Shown here: positions 54,538 to 64,000 of the stretch, piece by piece
How positions within the stretch are numbered: position 1 is the first letter of the stretch
Layout: the number at the start of each line of letters is the position of its first letter
Assembly (NCBI RefSeq): GCF_036898095.1
Contig: NC_090750.1
Location: forward strand, 87,391,770 to 87,455,769
Length of the DNA: 64,000 bases
From: Palaemon carinicauda
Lineage: Eukaryota > Arthropoda > Malacostraca > Decapoda > Palaemonidae
Direction of reading: 5' to 3'
Made by a program: the position numbers and the translations under genes
Notes under the pieces: model-generated
Databases searched by the model: none
The model's input: only the letters and a program-made list of their open reading frames with translations
Told to the model about the DNA's origin: nothing

Positions 54538-54707
54538 AGAAGAACTGGAGCTGTTTACATGTATATGCGGTATCTGGCCGATAGTTGGCGCTGGTGGGCA
54601 CACCCGCAACCTTCATAGCGATCGCTCGCGTGTTTTTGTGTTTTTCTGTCGAGCCGCCGGAGACGTCAGCTATTATATATTCACCGGCTAAGTTTAATAT
54701 TTAAAAA
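54538..54707 (+). repeat. Right ITR of DIRS-D
   Basis: Inverse of the left ITR; plus-strand tip CACCGGCTAAGTTTAATATT, then TTAAAAAC and host sequence. Confidence 0.94.
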
Positions 54708-56941
54708 CTATGTTTCCTAAGAACCAACCCCTTTTTTTCTTTAAAAAAAAATACCTTATGCAGCATAATGTGAGTAGTACTAAAGGCTACCATAATCCCT
54801 TCAACTTTAATAGATTTCCTTTGGTCTCTTTTATAAATGTACAACTCTTTTTATTTGCTCCTTTTTAAAAACAAGAGTAAGGCATAAATTTACTTAATAA
54901 ACCAAAGTTTTGACGTGTTGATTCTTGTACCTGTTTGTGTGATAATTACCTGTTATTGAGATACACACGATGGGAAAAAAATTGACGTATTCTATGGCTT
55001 TCCCAACTCTTCTATCAATTTAAGGACAACCGTACCATATCACATGATATAATACAACTATTAATTCAATGTTAGTACATGGTTTCACAAATACAACCCC
55101 GAACATTCACATTTTGTGAATATAGGATATAAATTATTCCAGTATGGTAAATAGATTTTCTAAAAATAGTCTACTTTTCATAAGGAAAGTATATTAAATA
55201 TTACTCTAAAGGTTGTGGGTTTTGTAGTTGATTACATCCAGGCCATACCATAAATATCCTCAAGCTATTTAAATCATGGAAGTGCAGTTAGATTTGATGC
55301 CATACTAAACTACAAAGAGCGTTACAGAATTTTCAACAAGTATTAGTAATACATTCTGAAAATGACATAATGTGTTAACCCCTATGGATTCATGCTCTGT
55401 TTTAATTAGCTGAAAAAAAGACATATCTCAAGAGTAATGCTTATTCATAAAGGAAACATATTCTAATACTTCTAAGTTCAATCACATTAGTTTAAACAAA
55501 TTTACAATGATTGGAAATTATTGATTGAACAATTGAAAACATGCCATTTAAAAAGCTTGTCTCCTAAAACAACATTTACCTTTCATTTGAATCTAGAATT
55601 TCAATGAGTTAGCAATCAGTCGAACGTGGAAAAAATAGTTTTTATAAATAGGTAACTTGCTAAATATACACATGCTAAAGATAAAAATTGAAGCTAAGGG
55701 AACATGCATGACAAATTATGATGAAAGAAAAACTAAATGCATGACCAATTATTATGAAAAAAAAAAAGCATATAAGTATTTCATATCTGGTCAATTAATT
55801 CATAAACCTGACCTCACATTAAGCTCAATATACCAATGCCATTTACATTTCAATCCCATGAAAAACAATTCCAGTATTACCTCCCAAGCTCTCATTTTAT
55901 AAAGCAATAACCTGCTGTGTTGTTAGTGGATAGTCTGTTTACATATCAGTAACTGCAAATTAAGAGATAAAGTGATGTTATGTATAAAATAAAGATGTTT
56001 TACTGACTGATGAAGATGGTATCAACAATTTTTTAATAACAGAAATTCAATCTCTTAGGACGTGAAATAAGATACTATATGTAATTGAAGACCATGAAAA
56101 AACAATGAAATAAATCATACACAAGGTGAGTGTGGTACAAAAATAGAAGAAATATATGATACTGTAGTTAATCTGTGAAGAGAAATAGTTGGATGTTTTG
56201 GCACTTAGTGAACCCCCCAATAAAGTAAAGGTAGTGTATACAGGAATGGAAAGGAATACTGTAATAATGGTAACCAAAAAATCCATTGCTGGGGAAGGAG
56301 TATTGGTTTTCAAAGTCTGTAAGACTAGGGATAACATAAAGGTTAAAGAGTAAAAATTTAATAGTTCAAGAATTGTATGGGCAAGATAGGATATGAAAGG
56401 ATAAGTTGTAAAAGTGAGAGCATATGGTCCAAAATTATAAAAATTAAATTAAAACTGAATCTTTAGGGAAAGTCTGAATTTGTGCCGGGGTAAGTTAAGA
56501 ATATATGAAAGGGTGGTTATGTTCGGTGATTTAAAAACAAAAGTATGAGACATAGAAAGAGATTGTATTAAAATAGTAAAATATAATTAAAAATATAATT
56601 AAGAAAATTTTCAGGAAATGGTTCACTTGTTTTAAAAGAATAATCTTGAATAAACTTGAAAAGAGGAAATAAGGAACAGTTTGCTACATTATACATTGTT
56701 ACAAGCAAAGAATGTGTATTTATTGTTTGATATGGTAAACAGTTTAAAACTGTTATCTATGAAAAGCCTAAAGAAAATTACGTGTAAAATTTTATTTAAA
56801 TATTTTTGTGATAGCTAATTACCAAGCAGCACACCTGAATTTGAAACTAATCAGCAATAGCATTCCCTATTAAACACCTTGATGGTTTAAACATTGACAT
56901 TGAGAGTTTTTCACAATACATTTAATATTCATACATATTAA
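54708..56941. other. AT-rich host DNA between DIRS-D and DIRS-E, no gene seen
   Basis: Read on both strands for UBASH3 N-terminal exons and for transposons. Nothing found. ORFs at 55657-55902 and 56047-56337 are low-complexity. Confidence 0.55.
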
Positions 56942-57190
56942 AAATGACAAATTCGGAGATAATTTGTATTTTTCCTAACCATACAAACCTTAGCTATTTA
57001 CATTGGGTTTACCTTTTAGCGTAGCTGAAATGACGAGCCAATAGTTTTTAACGAGGGTTAATTACCCCCGCGCTAGTTAGCAGGGGTAGGGGAAGGGATA
57101 GCTTGCTACCCCTCCCCTCCCACACACCGGTGATTTGCTTCACTTCACTTAGAGGTAGGACTTGACTTGGGGGCCAGGGCTGGCGGGCAA

Positions 57191-57287
57191 ATATGTGTAA
57201 ATAGCTAAGGTTTGTATGGTTAGGAAAAATACAAATTATCTCCGAATTTGTCATTTGTTCCGTAACCGAAATACAAACCACACTATT
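57191..57287 (+). repeat. Internal complementary region of DIRS-E
   Basis: Complement of the left tip (GTAAATAGCTAAGGTTTG ... CTCCGAATTTGTCATT) followed by TTCCGTAACCGAAATACAAA, taken to be the complement of the unseen right tip. Confidence 0.88.
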
Positions 57288-57772
57288 TACATTGGGTGAC
57301 TTACCCCTTAGGAAGGGTGGAAAGTCCCCAGCCTTACTGACTTCGGCTTTGCCCGGGGACTCCATCCCTCAGTGAGTAGCACTTGAGAGAAGGAGCCCCT
57401 GCACCTCACAAGTTCCTTGCTTCGCTAGGAACGAGTGGCCTACATAAGTTGTGTGTGGAGGAAAGTGTGACTCGTCCTATGAAGTTGACCTTGAGACCTT
57501 TAGATAGGAATCTAGGATAGGACGTTCCCAATAACACCTCGTCAGGGTATGGGGGACGCAACAGTATTAAGCTTAATACTAGGAGCACAAGAAAGCATGG
57601 GTTATCTGCAGAGGTCGAGGTCAGCTATGCGAGGACCAGGATGCTGCTTCCCCCAAGAGAGGGGAGAATGAAGAAAGAAGTAAGGGTCAGACATACTCTT
57701 TCATTCACGCAGACTAAAACCGGGTAACAACGCCCTCAACCTACTGCTACTTGTCCATAAAGGAGCCTGAGG
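57288..57772 (-). other. DIRS-E segment between YR stop and ICR
   Basis: Non-coding in the known elements; no gene supported here. The ORFs at 57406-57588 and 57048-57365 fall in ITR, ICR or this spacer. Confidence 0.6.
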
Positions 57773-58834
57773 TTAGACCAGCTGTTGTGCAGCCACCACA
57801 GAGCCGATAGAAAACGTATCGAGGCTCCTGTGGGTCACGTCCTGCAGGTAGTGGGCTGTGAAGGTCGTCTGACGCTTCCAGACCCCAGCTTGAAGCACCT
57901 GCGTCACAGAGAAGTTTCTCTTGAAGGCCAGGGACGTAGCAACACCCCTGACATCGTGTGCCCTAGGGCGACGTGACGGAGGAGGGTCTGGATTCAAGGC
58001 GTGGTGGATAACCCTTCGAATCCAAGCTGAGATGGTGTTCCTGGTGACCCTCCTCTTCGTCCTGCCTGTGCTCACAAACAATGCTCGCACTTGAGGACGG
58101 ACGGACTGCAGCCGTTCTCTTCATGTAGTACCTCAGACACCTCACTGGACATAGTAGCAGCTGGTCTGGGTCGCTTGTTACAGAGCGGAGACTCGCGATC
58201 CTGAAAGAGTCGAACCGAGGATCCGGCACTCCAGGATTCTGAGTCTTGGCCACAAACTCAGGGACGAACCTGAACGTTACCTCCCCCCATCCCCTTGAAT
58301 GGGCGATGTCGTACGAGAGACCATGAAGTTCACTAACTCGCTTGGCCGAAGCCAAAGCGAGCAGGAAAGCCGTCTTCCAAGGCAGGTGGCGATCGGAGGC
58401 CTGGCGTAATGGTTCGAAGGGAGGTCTCTTAAGAGCCCTGAGGACCCGAACCACGTTCCAAGGAGGAGGTCTCACTTCCGACTGGGGGCAGGTAAGCTCA
58501 TAGCTACGTACGAGTAGAGAGAGTTCTAGCGAGGAAGAAATGTCCACGCCTTTCAGCCTGAAAGCCAAGCTTAAGGCTGAGCGATAGCCTTTCACTGCCG
58601 AGACAGAAAGGCGCATTTCCTCCCGCAGATATACGAGGAAGTCCGCTATTGCTGGAATAGTGGCATCGAGTGGAGAGATACCCCTCCCACGACACCAACC
58701 ACAAAAGACTCTCCACTTCGCCTGGTAGACTCCCTCAGAGGACTTTCGCAGGTGCCTAGACATTCTCTCCGCAACCTGTTGCGAAAAGCCTCTCTCCGTG
58801 AGGAGACGCTGGACAGTCTCCAGGCGTGAAGCCG
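57773..58834 (-). pseudogene. DIRS-E tyrosine recombinase with one frameshift
   Basis: Starts near SASRLETVQRLLTERGFSQ; core-binding VYQAKWRVFCGWC; catalytic Arg in SAKRVSELHGL. A one-base indel in the GTCCGTCCGTCC run near 58095-58110 changes frame. The second frame has FVSTGRTKRRVTRNTISAW, HxxR in RAHDVRGVATS and Tyr in FTAHYLQDV, then the stop at 57773. Catalytic residues all survive across two frames. Nearest to the DIRS-A YR. Confidence 0.9.
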
Positions 58835-60723
58835 AAGCGAGGCTACGGCCTTGTGGGGGACGTTGGAGTGGGGTTGTCTGAGAAGCTCGTGTCGTGGAGG
58901 AAGTTCCCTCGGGAGCTCCGTCAGGAGCTGCAGAAGGTCCGGGAACCATTCCGCGTGATGCCATAGCGGAGCTACCAGAGTCATCGAACAGTTGACCGAT
59001 AGTCTGGTCCTGTTGAGCACCCTTCTCATCAGACAGAACGGTGGGAAGGCGTACACGTCGATGTTGTCCCACCGTTGCTGGAAAGCATCTTGCCAGAGAG
59101 CCTTGGGGTCCGTGACTGGGGAGCAGTATAGAGGCAGCTTGAAATTCAACGCTGTCGCGAACAGGTCCATGGTCGGGGAACCCCACAAAGTCAGGACTTT
59201 GTTGGCTATCTGAGGATCCAAAGACCACTCGGTACTCACTATCTACAAGGCCCTGCTCAGACTGTCGGCGAGCACATTCCTCTTGCCAGGAATGAAGCGA
59301 GCTGATAGTGTTATCGAGTGGACTTCGGTCCACCTCAGAATCTCTACTGCAAGATAGGATAGCTGCTGCGAAAAAGTGCCTCCCTGCTTGTTGATATAAG
59401 CCACTACCGTGGTGTTGTCGCTCATCACCACCACGGAATGACCCGCCAGGGTCCGTTGGAACTGTTGAAGAGCCAGAAAGACGGCCTTCAACTCTAGCAG
59501 GTTGATGTGCAGGCACTTTTCTGATTCTGACCAAAGGCCTGAGATCCTCTGGTTCAGAACGTGCGCCCCCCACCCTTCTTTTGACGAGTCCGAAAACAGT
59601 GTCAATTCCGGGGGGAGGACGAGAAGACTCACTCCCTTTCGCAGGTTCTCGTCGACCAGCCACCACCGCAGGTCCGTCCGTTCCAAAGATCCTATCGGGA
59701 CCTGAACGTCCGGGGAATCGGATCCTTGATTCCACCGGGACTTGAGCCGCCACTGTAGGGATCTCATCCTGAGGCAGCCGTTGGGAACCAGACGAGCCAG
59801 GGAGGACAGGTGACCTAAGAGACGCAACCACAATTGGGCGGGAAGCTCTTCTCGCCTGAGGAAGGGTTCCGCCACCCTCCTCAGCCTTGCTATCCTGTCG
59901 TCTGATGGAAAGGCTTTGTGGAGATTGCTGTCTATCAGCATGCCTAGATAAACCAGTCGTTGGGACGGCTGCAGAGAGGACTTCTCGAGGTTTACCACGA
60001 TCCCCAGATCCTGGCAAAGACCTAGAAGCCTGTCTCAGTGCCGAAAAAGGGTCGACTCCGAGTCTGCTAGGATCAGCCAGTCGTCCAGATAACGAAGGAG
60101 ACGTATGCCGTTCCTGTGCGCCCAAGATGAAATCAGGGTGAACACTCTGGTGAACACCTGAGGAGCTGTGGAGAGACCGAAACACAGCACCTTGAACTGG
60201 TAGATCTTGTCGTCTAGGCAGAATCTCAAGTACTTCCTGGAAGACGGATGGATTGGGATCTGGAAGTACGCGTCCTTTAGATCCAGTGTGCACAAGAAGT
60301 CTAGAGGTCTCACCGCAAGTCTGACCGTGTCCGCTGTCTCCATGCTGAACCGAGTTTGTTTGACAAACCCATTCAGAGCCGAGAGGTCGATGACAGGTCT
60401 CCAGCCTCCAGACACCTTCTTTACAAGAAAGAGTCGACTGAAGAAGCCTGGGGAGCCGTCGACGACCTCCTGGAGAGCACCCTTCTTGAGCATGGTCTCG
60501 ACTTCCGACCGAAGGGCCAGCCCCTTTGCCGATCCTGTGGCATAGGAGCTCAACGACACTGGATTCGCTGTCAGGGGAGGTTGAGATGTTATGAATGGGA
60601 CGCGATAGCCTTGGCCGATCACTGAAACCGTCCAAGCGTCGGCCCCGTGTTGCTGCCACCTGTGCACGCAACGTTGAAGGCATCCCCCCACAGGTGGACA
60701 CGCGGGGGGGACTGCCACTCCTA
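58646..60723 (-). pseudogene. DIRS-E RT/RNase H with two stops
   Basis: One frame throughout, broken by TGA at 60035-60037 (after STLFRH) and TAG at 59243-59245 (after LSRAL). RT: DGSPGFFSRLFLVKKVSGGW, LDLKDAYFQIPIHPSS, LCFGLSTAPQVFTRVF, RYLDDWLILADS. RNase H: FSDSSKEGWGAHVLN, LELKAVFLALQQFQ, VMSDNTTVVAYINKQ, NVLADSLSR. C-terminus: DVYAFPPFCLMRRVLN and LVAPLWHHAEWF. No ATG near the 5' end. The frame begins right at the gag stop and is offset -1 from gag, unlike A, C and D. Confidence 0.9.
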
Positions 60724-62449
60724 GGGTTTGCGGCCGCGGCCGCTCCCTCTAGAAGTCTTGCCTCCCCTGGAGGACTTACCGCCCCTCTTGACCTTGGCTG
60801 GAAAGGGCTGGGGCTTAGACACCACTTTCTTAGCTGCCGGTGCCTGCTTCAGTGCCTTACGAGGCTGCTGCTGCTGTTGCTGCGAAGCTGGAGGCTTATA
60901 GGGGCGAGCTGTAAGGGCCCTATGGAGGAGGGAGTCCGTGCTAGATTTACTCCACCTCTCAGCCGTTCGCTCCATATCCTGTGGCTCCAACAGATTCTCC
61001 CCAAGGAGGGAAGCATGTCTGAGCCTACAGACATCCACGGTGGGGACCTTCAGGTGGAACCTCTCGGTCACCGCATCGCGCCGCTTCAACACCGAGTTGG
61101 CCCACAGGGTGGTGACCTGGTGCGCCAGGAACTCGATGGAGCGGGTGCCCGAGAGTAAGAAGGTCTCCAGGGCCTTCCTATTGGTCTCCTTAGACAAGTC
61201 CTCGGAGCGCAATAGGATGCCCAGAGTTCCTAGCCATATATCCAGCCACGAAGTGGCCTGCATGGCGCACTTCGCGACCTTCTCATGGCTCAGGATCTCC
61301 GACGCCGAGAACGACGCCTGCCGGGCGGAGAGCTTCTCGAGGGGAACTCCCTTAGCCAGCTCCTCTACGGAGTGATGGAGAGGAAGACCGAGACTAAGAC
61401 TCACCCAAGATCTCAAAATACCTCCTCTGCTGGAGACGAGGAGGTGGGATGAGTTTGTTCCCGGCAGAGGAACGACTGGAGGATGCAAGAATCGCGAGTT
61501 GGGCATTGGCCCTGGCTCTGGCTCTCTTCAATCCCCGAGACCAGGGCAGAGCCGCACTGGTCTTAGGGGGCTTCTGAACATCGAACACTTGGTCCAGGAC
61601 CGTGTACTTGCCTTCTCGGGGGCCGGTCACGGGATCCATGAACCCATTGAGTTGCCTCATCAGGCTCAAGACCTGCCAGAAGGCATGTTCAGATTCCTGC
61701 TGGTCTCCTCCTTGCGGGCTGGCAGCTAAGTCTCCCGTCCCCGGAAACTCTTCCTGGGGCGAAGCGTGGACGTTCTCCCGGGGAGCAGCGGGTTCCTGGC
61801 GAATCCTTTAAGATGATTTCGGGATGGTCTTGGAGTCCTTGGGTTCCCTCCTGGGAGGAATACAGGATCCCAACAAAGAGGTTCGGAGAGCCCCTTCCGC
61901 GCGAGACGATTCTCCTCCATGAAGAGAAGGCTCCCCCCTTGGTGCCGAGGGGGAGACTATCACCTCACTGGACTCACCCGAGGACGGAAAAGCCTCATCC
62001 ACGGGGGGCGAAGGAGAAAACGCCTGTGAAGGGGATGGGGCCTTCCCGACAGACCTCTTAGGAACCAACTTCTCCCTGGGGGAAGTCACCACGAAGTCCA
62101 CTCCTCTCTTTCTCTTCAGCAGAGGTGAGGCAGTCGTTGGCTTGTTCCCCTGATCGGTGAGTGCTGGCTTCATAACCCTCACTAACGCCCGCATCAGAGG
62201 ACCAAACCAAGTCTGTCGCTCCACGGACACAGAGTCCGAAATCCCCGCTGGAGGGAAGGGGATCGGGCGATCCTTCGGAGTGGACACCACTGGACCTGCC
62301 TGAAAAGGAAAAGGGGAAGAAAGATGCACTGACCACTCTGAAGTGTCTTCCTTGTCCTGCACAAGGGTCCTGCGCTTTGATGGAGGCGATCCTGAGCGCG
62401 GTCTGGTGACACGCGTTCCTGCTGCTGTCACGGGCTGCGAAATTCGGAG

Positions 62450-62805
62450 CGAACGGTCGCGCGGGCGCGCGGGCGAGCGGTCGCGCGGGCGAGCGGTCGC
62501 GCGGGCGAGCGGTCGCGCGGGCGAGCGGTCGCGCGGGCGAGCGGTCGCGCGGGCGCATAGGCGAGCGGTCGCATAGGCGAGCGGTCGCGCGGGCGCATAG
62601 GCGAGCGGTCGCGCGGGCGAGCGGTCGCGCGGGCGAGCGGTCGCGCGGGCGAGCGGTCGCGCGGGCGAGCGGTCGCGCGGTCGCGCGGGCGAGCGGTCGC
62701 GCGGTCGCGCGGGCGAGCGGTCGCGCGGGCGAGCGGTCGCGCGGGCGAGCGGTCGCGCGGGCGAGCGGTCGCGCGGGCGAGCGGTCGCGCGGGCGCGCAG
62801 GCGAG
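62450..62805 (-). repeat. 16-bp tandem array in DIRS-E gag
   Basis: Minus-strand unit GCTCGCCCGCGCGACC, about 22 units with a few 8-base half-unit variants (including GCATAGGC). Sixteen bases means the 48-base reading cycle encodes the same 16-residue peptide, RPRDRSPARPLARATA, in all three frames. Both long overlapping ORFs here (61808-63880 and 62058-63377) show this peptide. Confidence 0.95.
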
Positions 62806-62814
62806 TGGGCGCGA

Positions 62815-62905
62815 GGGCGTACAGGCGAACGAGCGCGTGGGGGAGCTGGCGAACGAGCGCGTGGGGGAGCTGGCGAACGAGCGCGTGGGGGAGCTGGTGA
62901 ACGAA
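62815..62905 (-). repeat. 24-bp tandem repeat, about three and a half units
   Basis: Units of the type GAACGAGCGCGTGGGGGAGC plus TGGC (24 bases) keep frame and encode the octapeptide RQLPHALV or, in another frame, RSPAPPRA. Confidence 0.9.
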
Positions 62906-63429
62906 TGCGTTGGCGCGTCGGCGAGGGAACGCGTTGTCGCGCGGGCGAGCGAGAACGCTCCGAAGATCGCTGGCGACGTTGGTCAGGAGACCTGTAGCGC
63001 GTGGGAGCGATTGCGAGCAGGCGATCGGTGGTCCGCTGGTGAACGCTGGCGCGCATGCGAGTGATGGCGCGTTGGCGCATGGTGACGCGTTGGCGAGCGA
63101 TAGCGCGTAGATCGCGCGAGGGCGAGCTAAAAGAGGGCGACCCATGTCCATCCAGATCTTCTGGGCGACGGCACGTTGGAAAACGCTTGCGCGCAGGCGA
63201 TAGGTCACGCGGGCGGTCTGGAGATCGCCGATGTTCAGGTGATCGCTGACGCGTAGGAGAACGCTGACGAGCAGGCGATTGTTGAATCGTCTGTGATCGC
63301 TGGCGAGCTGGTGATCGCTGGCGAGCAAGAGGGCGACACGTGAAATCCTGTGAGGGAACAGTCGGCGCGGGGCGCAAAGGCGAACAGGAACAGGAAGCGC
63401 GTGGGCGCGTGGGCGAACGTGTGTTTTAG

Positions 63430-63890
63430 AAACACGCGCTGGAGAACGCGAGCGATGTTGTGCAGGAACAAGCTGAGGATCGCGAGGGCGCTCAGGAGAC
63501 TGATGGCGCGCAGAGCGCACAACAGGAACTGCAGGATATTCGGAGACCACAGGGGAGCGCTGGCGAGCAGAGGGGCGATGATCCTCAGAAGAGCACTGAC
63601 GTACAGGAGAGCGCTGACGGTCAGAAGAGCGCTGACGAGCAGGAGAGCGCCTGTGCGCTAACACTGCAGAAGGGCGAGCAGGGGAACGCTGGCGTGCTGG
63701 GCGCTCCTCAGGAACAACAGGTTGAAGGATGTCCTCAGGAGAGCGCTGGCGAGAAGAGGTGCGATCATCAGGAGAGCGCTGGCGAGAAGAGGTGCGATCA
63801 TCAGGAGAGCGCTGGCGAACAGGAGATCGCTGACGAACAGGAGAGCGCTGACGAGCAGGAGAGCGCCTGTGCGCTAACACTGCACGCGTA
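63430..63890 (-). repeat. RS-coding short tandem repeats (multiples of 6 bp)
   Basis: Degenerate 18-bp units such as GAACAGGAGAGCGCTGAC encode RQRSPV-type hexapeptides on the minus strand. A 33-bp pair at 63743-63808 is near identical. Confidence 0.8.
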
Positions 63891-64000
63891 AGGGAAGAAT
63901 CCCTTTGCCCCGAAGGGACCGTTGCCCGTCGGGTGACGAGGTCAGGTTGCTGAACATCTGCCCCAGAAGTTGAAGGTCTGGAAGGCGTAGGAGACCGATC

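Larger units (their letters stand above)
48134..54707 (-). mobile_element. DIRS-D retrotransposon, lightly damaged
   Basis: Complete element of about 6.6 kb. ITR cores at 48171-48326 and 54538-54691, ICR at 48372-48466. Minus-strand order is gag (54334-51819), RT/RH (51907-49760), YR (about 49934-48861). Close relative of DIRS-C. Damage visible: one frameshift in gag and one stop in RT/RH. It lies upstream of the 2H exon, so it is either within another UBASH3 intron or 5' of the gene. Confidence 0.94.
56942..64000 (-). mobile_element. DIRS-E retrotransposon, right end outside the window
   Basis: GC-rich DIRS element distinct from the B/C/D group and nearer to DIRS-A in its coding region. Left terminus at about 56942, ICR at 57191-57287, YR (58834-57773), RT/RH (60723-58646), gag (from 60721 rightward past the edge). 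The gag is unusually long because of tandem-repeat RS and Arg/Pro expansions. Several stops and frameshifts are present. Confidence 0.93.
60721..64000 (-). pseudogene. DIRS-E gag, partial, RS-rich with tandem repeats
   Basis: Open in one frame from the window edge to TAA at 61808-61810, then again to about 61400, where a frame change leads into the last part (60721-61506). N-terminal half is RS-type: repeated RQRSP units (63400-63900), RQLPHALV octamers (62820-62905), then the 16-bp array. A more normal segment follows (SGSPPSKRRTLVQDKEDT, EAFPSSGESSEVIVSP), then VEELAKGVPLEKLSARQ, CAMQATSWLDIWLGTLGILL and HASLLGENLLEPQDM, homologous to DIRS-A gag, and a basic end (KVKRGGKSSRGGKTSRGSG). The start and any Cys cluster lie outside. 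Probably nuclear and RNA-binding. Confidence 0.85.

Noticed and set aside
44538..57000. UBA-domain and first 2H exons of UBASH3
   Set aside because: Looked for in the minus strand of all non-DIRS stretches; no H-x-T motif or UBA-like segment with splice sites was found, so not reported.
57963..60701. 912-codon ORF as a novel large protein
   Set aside because: Its last third is the DIRS-E recombinase; the rest is the -1 frame of RT/RH without a domain of its own. Kept only as a finding about overlapping frames.
62343..62576. Plus-strand Arg/Gly-rich ORF across the 16-bp array
   Set aside because: Antisense reading of the same repeat; the sense gag frame continues into conserved gag sequence.

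Overview
This is eukaryotic nuclear DNA, most likely from a decapod or related malacostracan crustacean. The reasons are intron-rich animal gene structure, an AT-rich intronic background, and several well-preserved DIRS-type tyrosine-recombinase retrotransposons, a group known to be abundant in decapods. The species is an inference.

One host gene is visible. The minus strand carries the C-terminal two-thirds of a UBASH3 (TULA/Sts) homologue. Nine coding exons lie at 44368-44537 (end of the 2H phosphoesterase domain), 34648-34856 (SH3), 22768-23011 (linker), 21062-21197 (RHGE motif), 19958-20173, 17818-18069, 17299-17408 (second catalytic His), and two alternative last exons at 16866-16991 and 4634-4759. 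Every junction is GT-AG and phase-compatible. The two last exons are homologous, both 126 nt, and both start in phase 0, so the gene probably makes two isoforms with different C-termini. The UBA domain and the first part of the 2H domain were not found and should lie beyond base 64000.

The introns and the upstream side of the gene are filled by DIRS elements, all in the same orientation as the gene. They are DIRS-A (10170-16584, between the two last exons), DIRS-B (23558-30290), DIRS-C (35663-42172), DIRS-D (48134-54707), DIRS-E (from 56942, running off the right edge), and the 5' end of another B-type copy (1-793). Read on the minus strand, each complete element has an inverted terminal repeat (ITR), gag, RT/RNase H, tyrosine recombinase (YR), an internal complementary region (ICR) that joins the complements of both termini, and the second ITR. 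This is classic DIRS architecture. DIRS-C is the best preserved: its RT/RH and YR are open and gag has one stop. DIRS-D has one stop in RT/RH and one frameshift in gag. A, B and E carry a few to many lesions. Older DIRS debris lies at 5.8-7.9 kb and 33.2-34.3 kb, and isolated terminal pieces at 20.4, 43.1 and 47.2 kb.

Other repeats are three copies of a SINE-like element (1366-1829, 3356-3775, 18246-18595) whose 3' end matches that of a LINE fragment at 31960-33190, a second LINE fragment at 45673-46640, a 34-bp minisatellite in a short UBASH3 intron, and several microsatellites. The most unusual observations are the duplicated terminal exons of UBASH3 and two independent 16-bp coding minisatellites in the gag genes of DIRS-B and DIRS-E. 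A 16-bp unit encodes the same 16-residue repeat in all three frames.
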